This document shows, piece by piece, positions 1-10,601 of a stretch of 64,000 bases of DNA (position 1 is the stretch's first letter; each line of letters opens with the position of its first letter). The position numbers were made by a program, and so were the translations under genes. Source of the DNA: Clarkia xantiana subsp. parviflora (taxonomy: Eukaryota > Streptophyta > Magnoliopsida > Myrtales > Onagraceae). The stretch lies in NCBI GenBank assembly GCA_036873135.1, contig JAPTYO010000022.1, forward strand, positions 3,964,979 through 4,028,978, read 5' to 3'. The notes under the pieces are model-generated. The model did no database searches. It saw only the letters and a list, made by a program, of their open reading frames with translations, and had not been told where the DNA came from.

Positions 1-480
1 CTCATTGGAGGATCTTGGCAAGTTGCACAATTTTGCTCTGACATCTCTCTAGCTTTATCTCTCTAAAACCGTACTGACTTAGGCATCGGAGAGGGTTCAT
101 CAGGCACCACCCCCCCTCTGTGCCTGGTATTGCCCCTCTTGCAGGGTGGCAAGGAGAAGAGAACCAAGGAAGCAGAAGAGCATAGAGCAGTAGGACAAGC
201 CCCAGGGGTAAGAAGTACAAGCCTCAGGAGGTCAGAAGGAGAGAAGGAAAGGAGGTCAGAAGGAGAGAAGGAAAGGAGGTCAGAAGGAGAGAAGGAAAGG
301 AGGTCAGAAGGAGAGAAGGAAAGGAGGTCAGAAGGAGAGAAGGAAAGGAGGTCAGAAGGAGAGAAGGAAAGGAGGTCAGAAGGAGAGAAGAGAAGGACAC
401 ATATCAGAACGACTACCTCAAGGGAGTATAAGGGCACGGATCAGAACGACTAGTCCTAGGAGCACTGAACCCGACATTTC
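1..480 (+). mobile_element. LTR-like R/U5 and leader of another gypsy element, cut by the window edge
   Basis: The stretch around 82-140 (a GGAGAGGG core, then CACC and a run of C followed by TCTGTG) closely resembles the equivalent part of the family C LTRs at 10381-10440 and 20810-20870. I therefore read it as the transcribed part of a related LTR. The segment ends near 474 in CCCGACA, followed by a weak match to the priming-site region of these elements. The left end is outside the window, so element, boundaries and orientation are inferred. Confidence 0.4.
226..393. repeat. 24-bp minisatellite, about seven copies
   Basis: A purine-rich 24-bp unit (core AGGTCAGAAGGAGAGAAGG) is repeated about seven times with almost no divergence. 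The unit length is a multiple of three, so both strands stay open by chance; the plus strand reads as an eight-residue Ser-Glu-Gly-Glu-Lys-Glu-Arg-Arg repeat. I do not regard this as a gene. Confidence 0.9.
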
Positions 481-540
481 ATTAGTGGGAGATAAATTCT
501 AGATTGACGACCCGTTGACCTAGACTTTATAACCTAACAG

Positions 541-1175
541 ACGCCACTAGAGGCATTTCTCCGACATATGTCACTAGAGGGTCTTCTCCAACACCCGCCA
601 CTAGAGGATTTTCCTCGTTGCTTGCCACTGGAGGCACCGTCGATTGAGGCTTTTACTTTATTGCACGCCACTGGAGGCTCTTCCTTATCGCACGCCACTA
701 GAGGCATCGTCGACTGAGATTTTACTTTATAGCATGCCACTAGAGGCTTTTCCTTGTCACACGCCACTGGAGGCATCGTCGATCGAGGTTTTTACTTTTC
801 TACCCGCCACTGGAGGTTTTACTTTCCGCACCGCCACTGGAGGCTTTTCCCTTGTCGCACACCACTTGATGCATCGTCGATCAAGGTTTTTACTTTACTG
901 CACACCACTGGAGGCTTTTTTTTTCCTTGTCGCACGCCGCTGGAGGCATCGTCGATCGAGGTTTTTACTTTTTTGCACGCCACTGGAGGCTTTACTTTCT
1001 GCACCGCCGCTGGAGGCTTTTCCTTGTCGCACGCCACTGGAGTCTCTACCTTTCTGCATCGCCAACAGAGGCACCACCAACAGGGGCACCGCCAACCGAG
1101 GCTTTACCTTTCTACACCGCCAATGGAGGCACCGCCGACCAAGGTTCTACTTTTCCGCACCAGAATATGCATATA
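541..1175. repeat. Diverged tandem array with a GCCACTGGAGGC core
   Basis: The core GCCACTGGAGGC or GCCACTAGAGGC recurs more than a dozen times, separated by variable stretches such as TTTTCCTTGTCGCAC and ATCGTCGATCGAGGTTTTTAC. The spacing is irregular and copies are mutated, so this is an old array. It lies just upstream of the D LTR at 1301, the position where Tat-type elements typically hold a hypervariable repeat-rich 3' region. Confidence 0.8.
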
Positions 1176-1300
1176 AGCCACCTTGAAGACTTCAAAGAAT
1201 TTGAAGAGGATGTACTTTCTGGTCAAAATCAGTGTTTCTTCGTCTTTGGACAAACCCCTTCGAACACGTTCTACGGAAGTCCTTCCAAAGAGGGGCAAAC
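1176..1300 (+). other. 3' end of a D-type internal region with a polypurine-like tract
   Basis: The last bases before the LTR start (AAAGAGGGGCAAAC, 1287-1300) look like the polypurine tract that primes plus-strand synthesis directly upstream of a 3' LTR. If so, the LTR at 1301 is the 3' LTR of a D element whose body lies off the left edge. No coding sequence is visible here. Confidence 0.4.
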
Positions 1301-1653
1301 TGTAACACTCGATTTTGACCCGGACGTAATGACGTTACACACAATACGTCGATTCTGGACACATCAAGCCACGAAGTCTCCAAGAAATGCTTAAGTGCAT
1401 ATTAGGAAATTATTATAAATATATTTTCAAATATTTTGAATATATTTAATATTTTCAGAATATTTAGAAAAATATATATATAACAAATAGTTTTTTTTTT
1501 TAATTTTTAGACAATTATCTGTAATGTATTTATCTACAGATATTTAAAGGTAATTATCTGTTGAGATATACATCCCTAGGAATTATCTGTAAGCTAATTA
1601 TTTGTTAGCATTTTTTATTTAGATTTTATATGTATGCTAGGCTAGGTTTTTAG

Positions 1654-1661
1654 TATAAATA
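1654..1661 (+). promoter_or_regulatory. TATA box of the D1 LTR
   Basis: TATAAATA followed by GGGGTCC is placed as in the D3 LTR (55312-55319). It marks the likely U3/R promoter of D elements on the plus strand. Confidence 0.6.
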
Positions 1662-1855
1662 GGGGTCCATTCTACACTGTAAACATACAGAAAAACACAA
1701 CAACAACAATAAATTACTTTTTCTCGGGATCCGTGCGATCTCGCCGGTGCTTGGACCACCGGTCACCCAAGCCCGCCGGTGGCCGTCCCGCTAGCTAGCT
1801 CGGGCCATTCGCCGGCCCGCCAGCTCCGGCCGTCCGAGGCCACCACGTCGGCCCT

Positions 1856-1857
1856 CC

Positions 1858-1898
<41 letters not shown>
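1856..1898. repeat. Poly-C run followed by a CT microsatellite
   Basis: About 14 C residues are followed by about 14 CT units. The same CT tract is expanded to about 29 units at 55555-55612, so it is an inherited, length-variable part of the D LTR. Confidence 0.9.
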
Positions 1899-1900
<2 letters not shown>

Positions 1901-1940
1901 CTTCTTCTTCTCCTTCTTCCAGCAACGAAGATCGGAGCTC

Positions 1941-2213
1941 CGCCCAACACGTAAAACTCACATAAACCGACAAAATACGCTCCCGAGGTTCAAAACGGTC
2001 CGGACGCGTATCGCGCCAGGATCGTCCGAACCCGACGTGACCCCAGTCCTCGTCTGCAACGCGCGTATTCCATTTGTGTCCTCACACCAAAGAGTTTTCT
2101 ACTAGCCAACCTTGATCAAACTAGACAACGGTTCACACTTTCTTTTAAACCGGCGTCGAACCGCGCAAAAACCGGGATCAGATCTAAGGTTGCCTATAAA
2201 TAGGGAACCTAGG
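1941..2213 (+). mobile_element. C 5' LTR, left part
   Basis: Aligns with 20420-20715 of the 3' LTR, with two short deletions of roughly 35 bp each. It starts CGCCCA where the 3' LTR has TGCCCA. It is interrupted at 2213 by B1; CTAGG at 2209-2213 is repeated at 10288-10292. Confidence 0.8.
2195..2200 (+). promoter_or_regulatory. TATA box of the C 5' LTR
   Basis: TATAAA within CCTATAAATAGGG. The 3' LTR copy near 20704 has decayed to TATAGATAG. B1 is inserted 13 bp downstream, close to where transcription would start. Confidence 0.6.
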
Positions 2214-2899
2214 TGTTGGGATCAAAATGACGTGGCCACAAACTTCACGGAATGGACTTCTAGGCTTCGCCTTGGACGTAGCTCTCTCGAGGACTTGATT
2301 TCCTCCGGGAGACTTTTAAGGTCGAGCACCTAAAAAGGGGTGGGGATGGCCCCTGATTCCACTCCGAAGCTTAAGTTAGTAATGTATTTGAGAGTGTAAT
2401 ATATAAGTACTAAGAGCATATTGTTTTTTAATTGAAGGAGATAGCCCCCTATTTATAGGGAGAAATTTACCGACTTTGTAGAGGCGCCTACTGGCCTCTC
2501 ATTGGTTGCCTAGGGGCGGAAATCAGCCCTTTGTGATTGGCTGATAGAAGCGGTTGTCAGTCAGCTGGTGACAAGCAGGTCGCCACCTCATGTTTACTTT
2601 GGAGGAAGGTTTTCCTTTTAAGCAGGTGACAAGTAGGTAGCCACCTCATCTTTACTTCAGGGGAAGGTTTTCCCTTGGAGACGGTGGGAAGCAGGTCGCC
2701 ACCTGTCTTTACTTCGAGGGAAGGTTTTCCTTTGGAGAGGGTGGGAAGCAGGTCACCACCTATCTTTACTTCGAGGGAAGGTTTTCCCTTGGAGACGGTG
2801 GGAAACAGGTCGCCACCTGTCCTCTGGAAGATTCTCTAAGTCTCCATAGTCGACGAATCATACAGTCGGCGAAGATCTACGAAGGATCGGTAGTCGACC
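2214..2899 (-). mobile_element. B1 LTR-1, rearranged
   Basis: Matches the other B LTRs from TGTTGGGATC to about 2859, then diverges. In place of the usual sequence it holds an inverted piece of the 53-bp internal repeat (about 2863-2890) and then joins the internal repeats directly. The outer LTR end was therefore lost by a rearrangement. Confidence 0.8.
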
Positions 2900-3331
2900 T
2901 GTATGATGTCGAGGAGTCAGTGAAGACTGATCCTTTGTAGATCTTCGCCGACTGTATGAAGTCAAGGAGTCAGTAAAGACTGATCCTTTGTAGATCTTCT
3001 CCAACTGTATGAAGTTGAGGAGTCAGTGAAGACTGATCCTTTGTAGATCTTCGCCGACTGTATGAAGTCGAGGAGTCAGTGAAGACTGATCCTTTGTAGA
3101 TATTCGCCGACTGTATGAAGTTGAGGAGTCAGTGAAGACTGATCCTTTGTAGATCTTCGCCGACTGTATGAAGTCGAGGAGTCAGTGAAGACTGATCCTT
3201 TGTAGATCTCCGCCGACTGTATGAAGTTGAGGAGTCAGTGAAGACTGATCCTCTCTTCCACCGGAGTGTTGGAAATCTTGTTCTTTTCGGCAGCCATGAC
3301 TTTTTGATCTGTTCCCACAAACGACGCCAAA
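2900..3331 (-). repeat. B1 internal segment 1, mostly 53-bp repeats
   Basis: About seven copies of the 53-bp unit, followed by the gag start region and priming site on the minus strand. It is about 800 bp shorter than the other three internal segments. Confidence 0.8.
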
Positions 3332-4149
3332 TGTTGGGATCAAAATGGCGTGGCCACAAACTTCACGGAATGGACTTCTAGGCTTCGCCTTGGATGTAGC
3401 TCTCTCGAGGACTTGATTTCCTCCGGGAGACTTTTAAGGTCGAGCACCTAAAAAGGGGTGGGGATGGCCCTTATTCCACTCCGAAGCTTAAGTAAGTAAT
3501 GTATTTGAGAGTGTAATATATAAGTATTCAGAGCAGATTGAAGGAGATAGCCCCCTATTTATAGGGAGAAGTTTACCGACTTTGTAGAGGCGGCTACTGG
3601 CCTCTGATTGGTTGCCTAGGGGCAGCAATCAGCCCTTTGTGATTCGCTAATAGAAGCGGTTGTCAATCAGCTGGTGACAAGCAGGTCGCCACCTCATGTT
3701 TACTTCGGAGGAAGGTTTTCCTTTTAAGCAGGTGACAAGTAGGTCGCCACCTCATCTTTACTTCAGGGGAAGGTTTTCCCTTGGAGACGGTGGGAAGCAG
3801 GTCGCCACCTTTCTTTACTTCGAGGGAAGGTTTTCCTTTGGAGAGGGTGGGAAGCAGGTCACCACCTATCTTTACTTCGAGGGAAGGTTTTCCCTTGGAG
3901 ACGGTGGGAAACAGGTCGCCACCTGTCCTCTGGAAGATTCTCTAAGTCTCCATAGTCGACCAGTCATTCTTTTGAAGTCGACTTCTTCATGATCGGTAGT
4001 CGACCTTTTATCTCCAAATGGTTGGAATAAACAAGAAAGGTCGTCGACTTCTTCTCCTCGCCCTGAAAGCGTACTCGACCTGTCACCTGTAGGAAATCAC
4101 CATAGACCAAGAACGTACATACATAGTCGGGTTTATTTATAACCCAACA
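3332..4149 (-). mobile_element. B1 LTR-2
   Basis: Complete LTR of 818 bp. It has a minus-strand TATA box (CTATAAATAG, 3555-3564) and, at about 3696-3945, four imperfect copies of a 57-bp repeat with the core GGGAAGCAGGTCGCCACCT. The LTR is followed on the plus strand by CTTGCCCCCGAG, the complement of a polypurine tract, which confirms the minus orientation. Confidence 0.9.
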
Positions 4150-4314
4150 CTTGCCCCCGAGACTCGAGTCGTCAGCTTCATTTACTTAAGGTGAAGGCTT
4201 GAGTCGAGTAAAGCCCCATTTTGTGGCGAGATAATTTAATTCTCAGGACTTGTAGATTTTTCCGACTTTCCAGAAATTGAAGAGGCCCTCCCTCGGGATT
4301 AGGATTTCTAACCG

Positions 4315-4521
4315 TTGGGAGAAGAGATGGTTATCGCAGCCTCTGACTTACTCTACACCACCCTAAAGGAGATGGTGGTCAACTTGAGGGCTTACCAGGC
4401 GGATTTTCCTTTCTCTCAAGTTCCCATTCTCGAACAATTTTTACGACTTCCCACCGAGGAGGATGATCAACCATCAAAAGAACACGACCGTTCGTCTTTA
4501 GATCGACAACTTGAGGACTGA
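4315..4521 (+). pseudogene. C-terminal remnant of an antisense gene in family B
   Basis: A 68-residue open stretch on the strand opposite the element. It contains a segment Leu-Arg-Ala-Tyr-Gln-Ala-Asp-Phe-Pro-Phe that resembles the DFPF segment in the C antisense protein (minus strand, about 15950). In B2 (39584-39760) the reading goes on to an acidic/lysine-rich end, DEDDCVIVSPSKGKKPV, which looks like the true C-terminus. Near-identical copies sit at 6361-6555 and 8407-8601. I infer that B once carried the same kind of antisense gene; only this tail is left, so the assignment is tentative. Confidence 0.45.
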
Positions 4522-4792
4522 TTTGTTGATCCTCTTTTGAGTCTTTTTGATCGGGTCCTTATTGTGCCTCAGCTCTTGTCGCTATTTTGAGCGTTAGGAC
4601 ATCGGAGTTGTAGACTTTGATCGAATCGTCGCCATACCTAGGCTTTTGTCACCATTTTGGGCACATAATGGTTGACGACCGATTTGTAGACCTTCCATCG
4701 AATTGTCGCCGTACCTAGGCTTTAGTAGCCATTTTGGGCACATAATGGTCGACCACCGATTTGTAGACTTCGATCGAATCGTCGCCGACTGT

Positions 4793-5295
4793 ATGAAGTC
4801 AAGGATTCAGTGAAGACTGATCCTTTGTAGATGGCGACTTTCGAAAGTTGAGGAGTCGGTTAAGACCAATCCTTTGTAGATCTACGCCGACTGTATGAAG
4901 TCGAGGAGTAAGTGAAGACTGATCCTTTGTAGATCTTCGCCGACTGTATGAAGTCGAGGAGTCAGTGAAGACTGATCCTTTGTAGATCTTCGCCGACTGT
5001 ATGAAGTCAAGGAGTCAGTAAAGACTGATCCTTTGTAGATCTTCGCCAACTGTATGAAGTTGAGGAGTCAGTGAAGACTGATCCTTTGTAGATCTTCGCC
5101 GACTGTATGAAGTCGAGGAGTCAGTGAAGACTGATCCTTTGTAGATATTCGCCGACTGTATGAAGTCGAGGAGTCTGTGAAGACTGATCCTTTGTAGATC
5201 TTCGCCGACTGTATGAAGTCGAGGAGTCAGTGAAGACTGATCCTTTGTAGATCTCCGCCGACTGTATGAAGTCGAGGAGTCAGTGAAGACTGATC
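4793..5295. repeat. 53-bp tandem repeat array inside B1
   Basis: About nine units with the core GATCCTTTGTAGATCTTCGC and CGACTGTATGAAGTCGAGG. Equivalent arrays lie at 6830-7340 and 8877-9387. A 76-bp repeat (core CATTTTGGGCACATAATGG) precedes each array, at about 4600-4790, 6650-6830 and 8695-8877. The unit is not a multiple of three, so coding is not expected. Confidence 0.9.
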
Positions 5296-5376
5296 CTCTC
5301 TTCCACCGGAGTGTTGGAAATCTTGTTCTTTTCGGCAGCCATGACTTTTTGATCTGTTCCCACAAACGACGCCAAA

Positions 5377-6195
5377 TGTTGGGATCAAAATGACGTGGCC
5401 ACTAACTTCACGGAATGGACTTCTAGGCTTCGCCTTGGATGTAGCTCTCTCGAGTACTTGATTTCCTCCGGGAGACTTTTAAGGTCGAGCACCTAAAAAG
5501 GGGTGGGGATGGCCCCTGATTCCACTCCGAAGCTTAAGTTAGTAATGTATTTGAGAGTGTAATATATAAGTATTCAGAGCAGATTGAAGGAGATAGCCCC
5601 CTATTTATAGGGAGAAGTTTACCGACTTTGTAGAGGCGGCTACTGGCCTCTGATTGGTTTCCTAGGGGCGGCAATCAGCCCTTTGTGATTGGCTGATAGA
5701 AGCGGTTGTCAGTCAGCTGGTGACAAGCAGGTCGCCACCTCATGTTTACTTCGGAGGAAGGTTTTCCTTTTAAGCAGGTGACATGTAGGTCGCCACCTCA
5801 TCTTTACTTCAGGGGAAGGTTTTCCCTTGGAGACGGTGGGAAGCAGGTCGCCACCTGTCTTTACTTCGAGGGAAGGTTTTCCTTTGGAGAGGGTGGGAAG
5901 CAGGTCACCACCTATCTTTACTTCGAGGGAAGGTTTTCCCTTGGAGACGGTGGGAAACAGGTTGCCACCTGTCCTCTGGAAGATTCTCTAAGTCTCCATA
6001 GTCGACCAGTCATTCTTTTGAAGTCGACTTCTTCATGATCGGTAGTCGACCTTTTATCTCCAAATGGTTGGAATAAACAAGAAAGGTCGTCGACTTCTTC
6101 TCCTCGCCCTGAAAGCGTACTCGACCTGTCACCTGTAGGAAATCACCATAGACCAAGAACGTACATACATAGTCGGGTTTATTTATAACCCAACA
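5377..6195 (-). mobile_element. B1 LTR-3
   Basis: Complete 819-bp LTR, nearly identical to LTR-4 (7423-8241). It shares with LTR-4 a CTCGAGTACTTG variant that LTR-2 and LTR-5 lack. Confidence 0.9.
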
Positions 6196-7422
6196 CTTGC
6201 CCCCGAGACTCGAGTCGTCAGCTTCATTTACTTAAGGTGAAGGCTTGAGTCGAGTAAAGCCCCATTTTGTGGCGAGATAATTTAATTCTCAGGACTTGTA
6301 GATTTTTCCGACTTTCCAGAAGTTGAAGAGGCCCTCCCTCGGGATTAGGATTTCTAACCGTTGGGAGAAGAGATGGTTATCGCAGCCTCTGACTTACTCC
6401 ACACCACCCTAAAGGAGATGGTGGTCAACTTGAGGGCTTACCAGGCGGATTTTCCTTTCTCTCAAGTTCCGATTCTCGAACAATTTTTACGACTTCCCAC
6501 CGAGGAGGATAATCAACCATCAAAAGAACACGACCGTTCGTCTTTAGATCGATAACTTGAGGACTGGTTCGTTGATCCTCTTTTGAGTCTTTTTGATCGG
6601 GTCCTTATTGTGCCTCAGCTCTTGTCGCTATTTTGAGCGTTAGGACATCCGAGTTGTAGACTTTGATCGTATCGTCGCCATACCTAGGCTTTTGTCACCA
6701 TTTTGGGCACATAATGGTTGACGACCGATTTGTAGACCTTCCATCGAATTGTCGCCGTACCTAGGCTTTAGTAGCCATTTTGGGCACATAATGGTCGACC
6801 ACCGATTTGTAGACTTCGATCGAATCGTCGCCGACTGTATGAAGTCGAGGATTCAGTGAAGACTGATCCTTTGTAGATGGCGACTTTCGAAAGTTGAGGA
6901 GTCGGTTAAGACCAATCCTTTGTAGATCTTCGCCGACTGTATGAAGTCGAGGAGTAAGTGAAGACTGATCCTTTGTAGATCTTCGCCGACTGTATGAAGT
7001 CGAGGAGTCAGTGAAGACTGATCCTTTGTAGATCATCGCCGACTGTATGAAGTCAAGGAGTCAGTAAAGACTGATCCTTTGTAGATCTTCGCCAACTGTA
7101 TGAAGTTGAGGAGTCAGTGAAGACTGATCCTTTGTAGATCTTCGCCGACTGTATGAAGTCGAGGAGTCAGTGAAGACTGGTCCTTTGTAGATATTCGCCG
7201 ACTGTATGAAGTCGAGGAGTCAGTGAAGACTGATCCTTTGTAGATCTTCGCCGACTATATGAAGTCGAGGAGTCAGTGAAGACTGATCCTTTGTAGATCT
7301 CCGCCGACTGTATGAAGTCGAGGAGTCAGTGAAGACTGATCCTCTCTTTCACCGGAGTGTTGGAAATCTTGTTCTTTTCGACAGCCATGACTTTTTGATC
7401 TGTTCCCACAAACGACGCCAAA
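6196..7422 (-). mobile_element. B1 internal segment 3
   Basis: Length 1227 bp, same layout as segment 2. Shares several single-base variants with segment 4 (for example GATCATCGCC near 7033 and 9079), which marks the two as a recent duplication. Confidence 0.9.
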
Positions 7423-8241
7423 TGTTGGGATCAAAATGACGTGGCCACTAACTTCACGGAATGGACTTCTAGGCTTCGCCTTGGATGTAGCTCTCTCGAG
7501 TACTTGATTTCCTCCGGGAGACTTTTAAGGTCGAGCACCTAAAAAGGGGTGGGGATGGCCCCTGATTCCACTCCGAAGCTTAAGTTAGTAATGTATTTGA
7601 GAGTGTAATATATAAGTATTCAGAGCAGATTGAAGGAGATAGCCCCCTATTTATAGGGAGAAGTTTACCGACTTTGTAGAGGCGGCTACTGGCCTCTGAT
7701 TGGTTTCCTAGGGGCGGCAATCAGCCCTTTGTGATTGGCTGATAGAAGCGGTTGTCAGTCAGCTGGTGACAAGCAGGTCGCCACCTCATGTTTACTTCGG
7801 AGGAAGGTTTTCCTTTTAAGCAGGTGACATGTAGGTCGCCACCTCATCTTTACTTCAGGGGAAGGTTTTCCCTTGGAGACGGTGGGAAGCAGGTCGCCAC
7901 CTGTCTTTACTTCGAGGGAAGGTTTTCCTTTGGAGAGGGTGGGAAGCAGGTCACCACCTATCTTTACTTCGAGGGAAGGTTTTCCCTTGGAGACGGTGGG
8001 AAACAGGTTGCCACCTGTCCTCTGGAAGATTCTCTAAGTCTCCATAGTCGACCAGTCATTCTTTTGAAGTCGACTTCTTCATGATCGGTAGTCGACCTTT
8101 TATCTCCAAATGGTTGGAATAAACAAGAAAGGTCGTCGACTTCTTCTCCTCGCCCTGAAAGCGTACTCGACCTGTCACCTGTAGGAAATCACCATAGACC
8201 AAGAACGTACATACATAGTCGGGTTTATTTATAACCCAACA
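7423..8241 (-). mobile_element. B1 LTR-4
   Basis: Complete 819-bp LTR, nearly identical to LTR-3. Confidence 0.9.
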
Positions 8242-9468
8242 CTTGCCCCCGAGACTCGAGTCGTCAGCTTCATTTACTTAAGGTGAAGGCTTGAGTCGAG
8301 TAAAGCCCCATTTTGTGGCGAGATAATTTAATTCTCAGGACTTGTAGATTTTTCCGACTTTCCAGAAGTTGAAGAGGCCCTCCCTCGGGATTAGGATTTC
8401 TAACCGTTGGGAGAAGAGATGGTTATCGCAGCCTCTGACTTACTCCACACCACCCTAAAGGAGATGGTGGTCAACTTGAGGGCTTACCAGGCGGATTTTC
8501 CTTTCTCTCAAGTTCCGATTCTCGAACAATTTTTACGACTTCCCACCGAGGAGGATAATCAACCATCAAAAGAACACGACCGTTCGTCTTTAGATCGATA
8601 ACTTGAGGACTGGTTCGTTGATCCTCTTTTGAGTCTTTTTGATCGGGTCCTTATTGTGCCTCAGCTCTTGTCGCTATTTTGAGCGTTAGGACATCCGAGT
8701 TGTAGACTTTGATCGTATCGTCGCCATACCTAGGCTTTTGTCACCATTTTGGGCACATAATGGTTGACGACCGATTTGTAGACCTTCCATCGAATTGTCG
8801 CCGTACCTAGGCTTTAGTAGCCATTTTGGGCACATAATGGTCGACCACCGATTTGTAGACTTCGATCGAATCGTCGCCGACTGTATGAAGTCGAGGATTC
8901 AGTGAAGACTGATCCTTTGTAGATGGCGACTTTCGAAAGTTGAGGAGTCGGTTAAGACCAATCCTTTGTAGATCTTCGCCGACTGTATGAAGTCGAGGAG
9001 TAAGTGAAGACTGATCCTTTGTAGATCTTCGCCGACTGTATGAAGTCGAGGAGTCAGTGAAGACTGATCCTTTGTAGATCATCGCCGACTGTATGAAGTC
9101 AAGGAGTCAGTAAAGACTGATCCTTTGTAGATCTTCGCCAACTGTATGAAGTTGAGGAGTCAGTGAAGACTGATCCTTTGTAGATCTTCGCCGACTGTAT
9201 GAAGTCGAGGAGTCAGTGAAGACTGGTCCTTTGTAGATATTCGCCGACTGTATGAAGTCGAGGAGTCAGTGAAGACTGATCCTTTGTAGATCTTCGCCGA
9301 CTGTATGAAGTCGAGGAGTCAGTGAAGACTGATCCTTTGTAGATCTCCGCCGACTGTATGAAGTCGAGGAGTCAGTGAAGACTGATCCTCTCTTTCACCG
9401 GAGTGTTGGAAATCTTGTTCTTTTCGACAGCCATGACTTTTTGATCTGTTCCCACAAACGACGCCAAA
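8242..9468 (-). mobile_element. B1 internal segment 4
   Basis: Length 1227 bp, nearly identical to segment 3. Confidence 0.9.
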
Positions 9469-10287
9469 TGTTGGGATCAAAATGACGTGGCCACAAACTT
9501 CACGGAATGGACTTCTAGGCTTCGCCTTGGATGTAGCTCTCTCGAGGACTTGATTTCCTCCGGGAGACTTTTAAGGTCGAGCACCTAAAAAGGGGTGGGG
9601 ATGGCCCCTGATTCCACTCCGAAGCTTAAGTTAGTAATGTATTTGAGAGTGTAATATATAAGTATTCAGAGCAGATTGAAGGAGATAGCCCCCTATTTAT
9701 AGGGAGAAGTTTACCGACTTTGTAGAGGCGGCTACTGGCCTCTGATTGGTTGCCTAGGGGCGGCAATCAGCCCTTTGTGATTGGCTGATAGAAGCGGTTG
9801 TCAGTCAGCTGGTGACAAGCAGGTCGCCACCTCATGTTTACTTCGGAGGAAGGTTTTCCTTTTAAGCAGGTGACATGTAGGTCGTCACCTCATCTTTACT
9901 TCAGGGGAAGGTTTTCCCTTGGAGACGGTGGGAAGCAGGTCGCCACCTGTCTTTACTTCGAGGGTAGGTTTTCCTTTGGAGAGGGTGGGAAGCAGGTCAC
10001 CACCTATCTTTACTTCGAGGGAAGGTTTTCCCTTGGAGACGGTGGGAAACAGGTTGCCACCTGTTCTCTGGAAGATTCTCTAAGTCTCCATAGTCGACCA
10101 GTCATTCTTTTGAAGTCGACTTCTTCATGATCGGTAGTCGACCTTTTATCTCCAAATGGTTGGAATAAACAAGAAAGGTCGTCGACTTCTTCTCCTCGCC
10201 CTGAAAGCGTACTCGACCTGTCACCTGTAGGAAATCACCATAGACCAAGAACCTACATACATAGTCGGGTTTATTTATAACCCAACA
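9469..10287 (-). mobile_element. B1 LTR-5 (outer, 5' LTR of the insertion)
   Basis: Complete 819-bp LTR ending AACCCAACA directly before the target duplication CTAGG. With the minus orientation this is the 5' LTR of the array. Confidence 0.9.
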
Positions 10288-10550
10288 CTAGGCCATCCAT
10301 TTTATTTTACATTCACTTGAGATTGGCTTAAGAGCTCTGACTTCTCTCTAGCGTTCTCTCTCTATAATTCTCATTTTAGCATCGTAGAGGGCTCAACCGG
10401 CACCAACCCCCCCTCTGTGCTGATTACTGCCCCTGTGTGCAGGTCCGGACGACAAGCTTGAAGTTAGGAGCGCTGAGTTGAAGGACCGAACACAGCGAAC
10501 GAATTGCAGATTCGTTGAGTCTGTTACATCAATCGGGTTCGGATGAAACA
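10288..10550 (+). mobile_element. C 5' LTR, right part
   Basis: Continues the C LTR after B1 and aligns with 20723-20980. It ends GATGAAACA where the 3' LTR ends GACGAAACA. The sequences diverge immediately after this point, which defines the LTR end. Confidence 0.85.
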
Positions 10551-10568
10551 TTTAGCATCGTCCGCATG
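10551..10568 (+). promoter_or_regulatory. Decayed tRNA primer binding site of C
   Basis: TTTAGCATCGTCCGCATG lies directly after the LTR, where A and B elements have forms of TTTGGCGCCGTCTGTGGGAA. It can be read as that site with transitions. The match is partial, so it is likely no longer functional. Confidence 0.45.
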
Positions 10569-10601
10569 ATTCGAACAAGAAGCTATATTGCACCACAAGC
10601 T

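Larger units (their letters stand above)
1301..1940 (+). mobile_element. Family D LTR (D1), left part
   Basis: It begins TGTAACACTCGATTTTGACC and aligns with the starts of the D LTRs at 32601 and 55042. It has an AT-rich U3, a TATA box at 1654-1661 and the pyrimidine-repeat/GC-rich segment seen at 55437-55612. The LTR stops at 1940, where element C was inserted. The missing 3' part resumes at 20981 and ends at 21836 in GACA. The AGCTC duplicated at 1936-1940 and 20981-20985 is the target site duplication of C. Confidence 0.8.
4150..5376 (-). mobile_element. B1 internal segment 2 (1227 bp, no pol)
   Basis: In minus-strand order: priming site, first codons of gag (ATG at 5340-5342, reading MAAEKNK), then directly into 53-bp and 76-bp tandem repeats, a short antisense-ORF remnant (plus strand) and the polypurine tract. 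Compared with B2, almost all of gag is deleted. Confidence 0.85.
2214..10287 (-). mobile_element. Element B1: head-to-tail multimer, five LTRs and four short internal segments
   Basis: The whole 8074-bp block is flanked by one 5-bp target duplication, CTAGG (2209-2213, 10288-10292), so it behaves as a single insertion. Complete LTRs are 818-819 bp and begin TGTTGGGATC and end AACCCAACA on the plus strand. The complete internal segments are all 1227 bp. The last two repeat units (5377-7422, 7423-9468) are both exactly 2046 bp and almost identical. Reading the minus strand, each LTR end is followed by a priming-site-like TTTGGCGTCGTTTGTGGGAA, so the element points left. No gag or pol is left except the first codons of gag. 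Confidence 0.9.

Noticed and set aside
130..453. 107-residue ORF with Ser-Glu-Gly-Glu-Lys-Glu-Arg-Arg repeats
   Set aside because: It is the 24-bp minisatellite read in frame; the opposite strand is open too. No start context or homology supports a protein.
7381..7425. Element boundaries with their own insertion sites inside B1
   Set aside because: I looked for 5-bp duplications around each inner LTR. Only the outer pair CTAGG exists, so the inner LTRs are not separate insertions.
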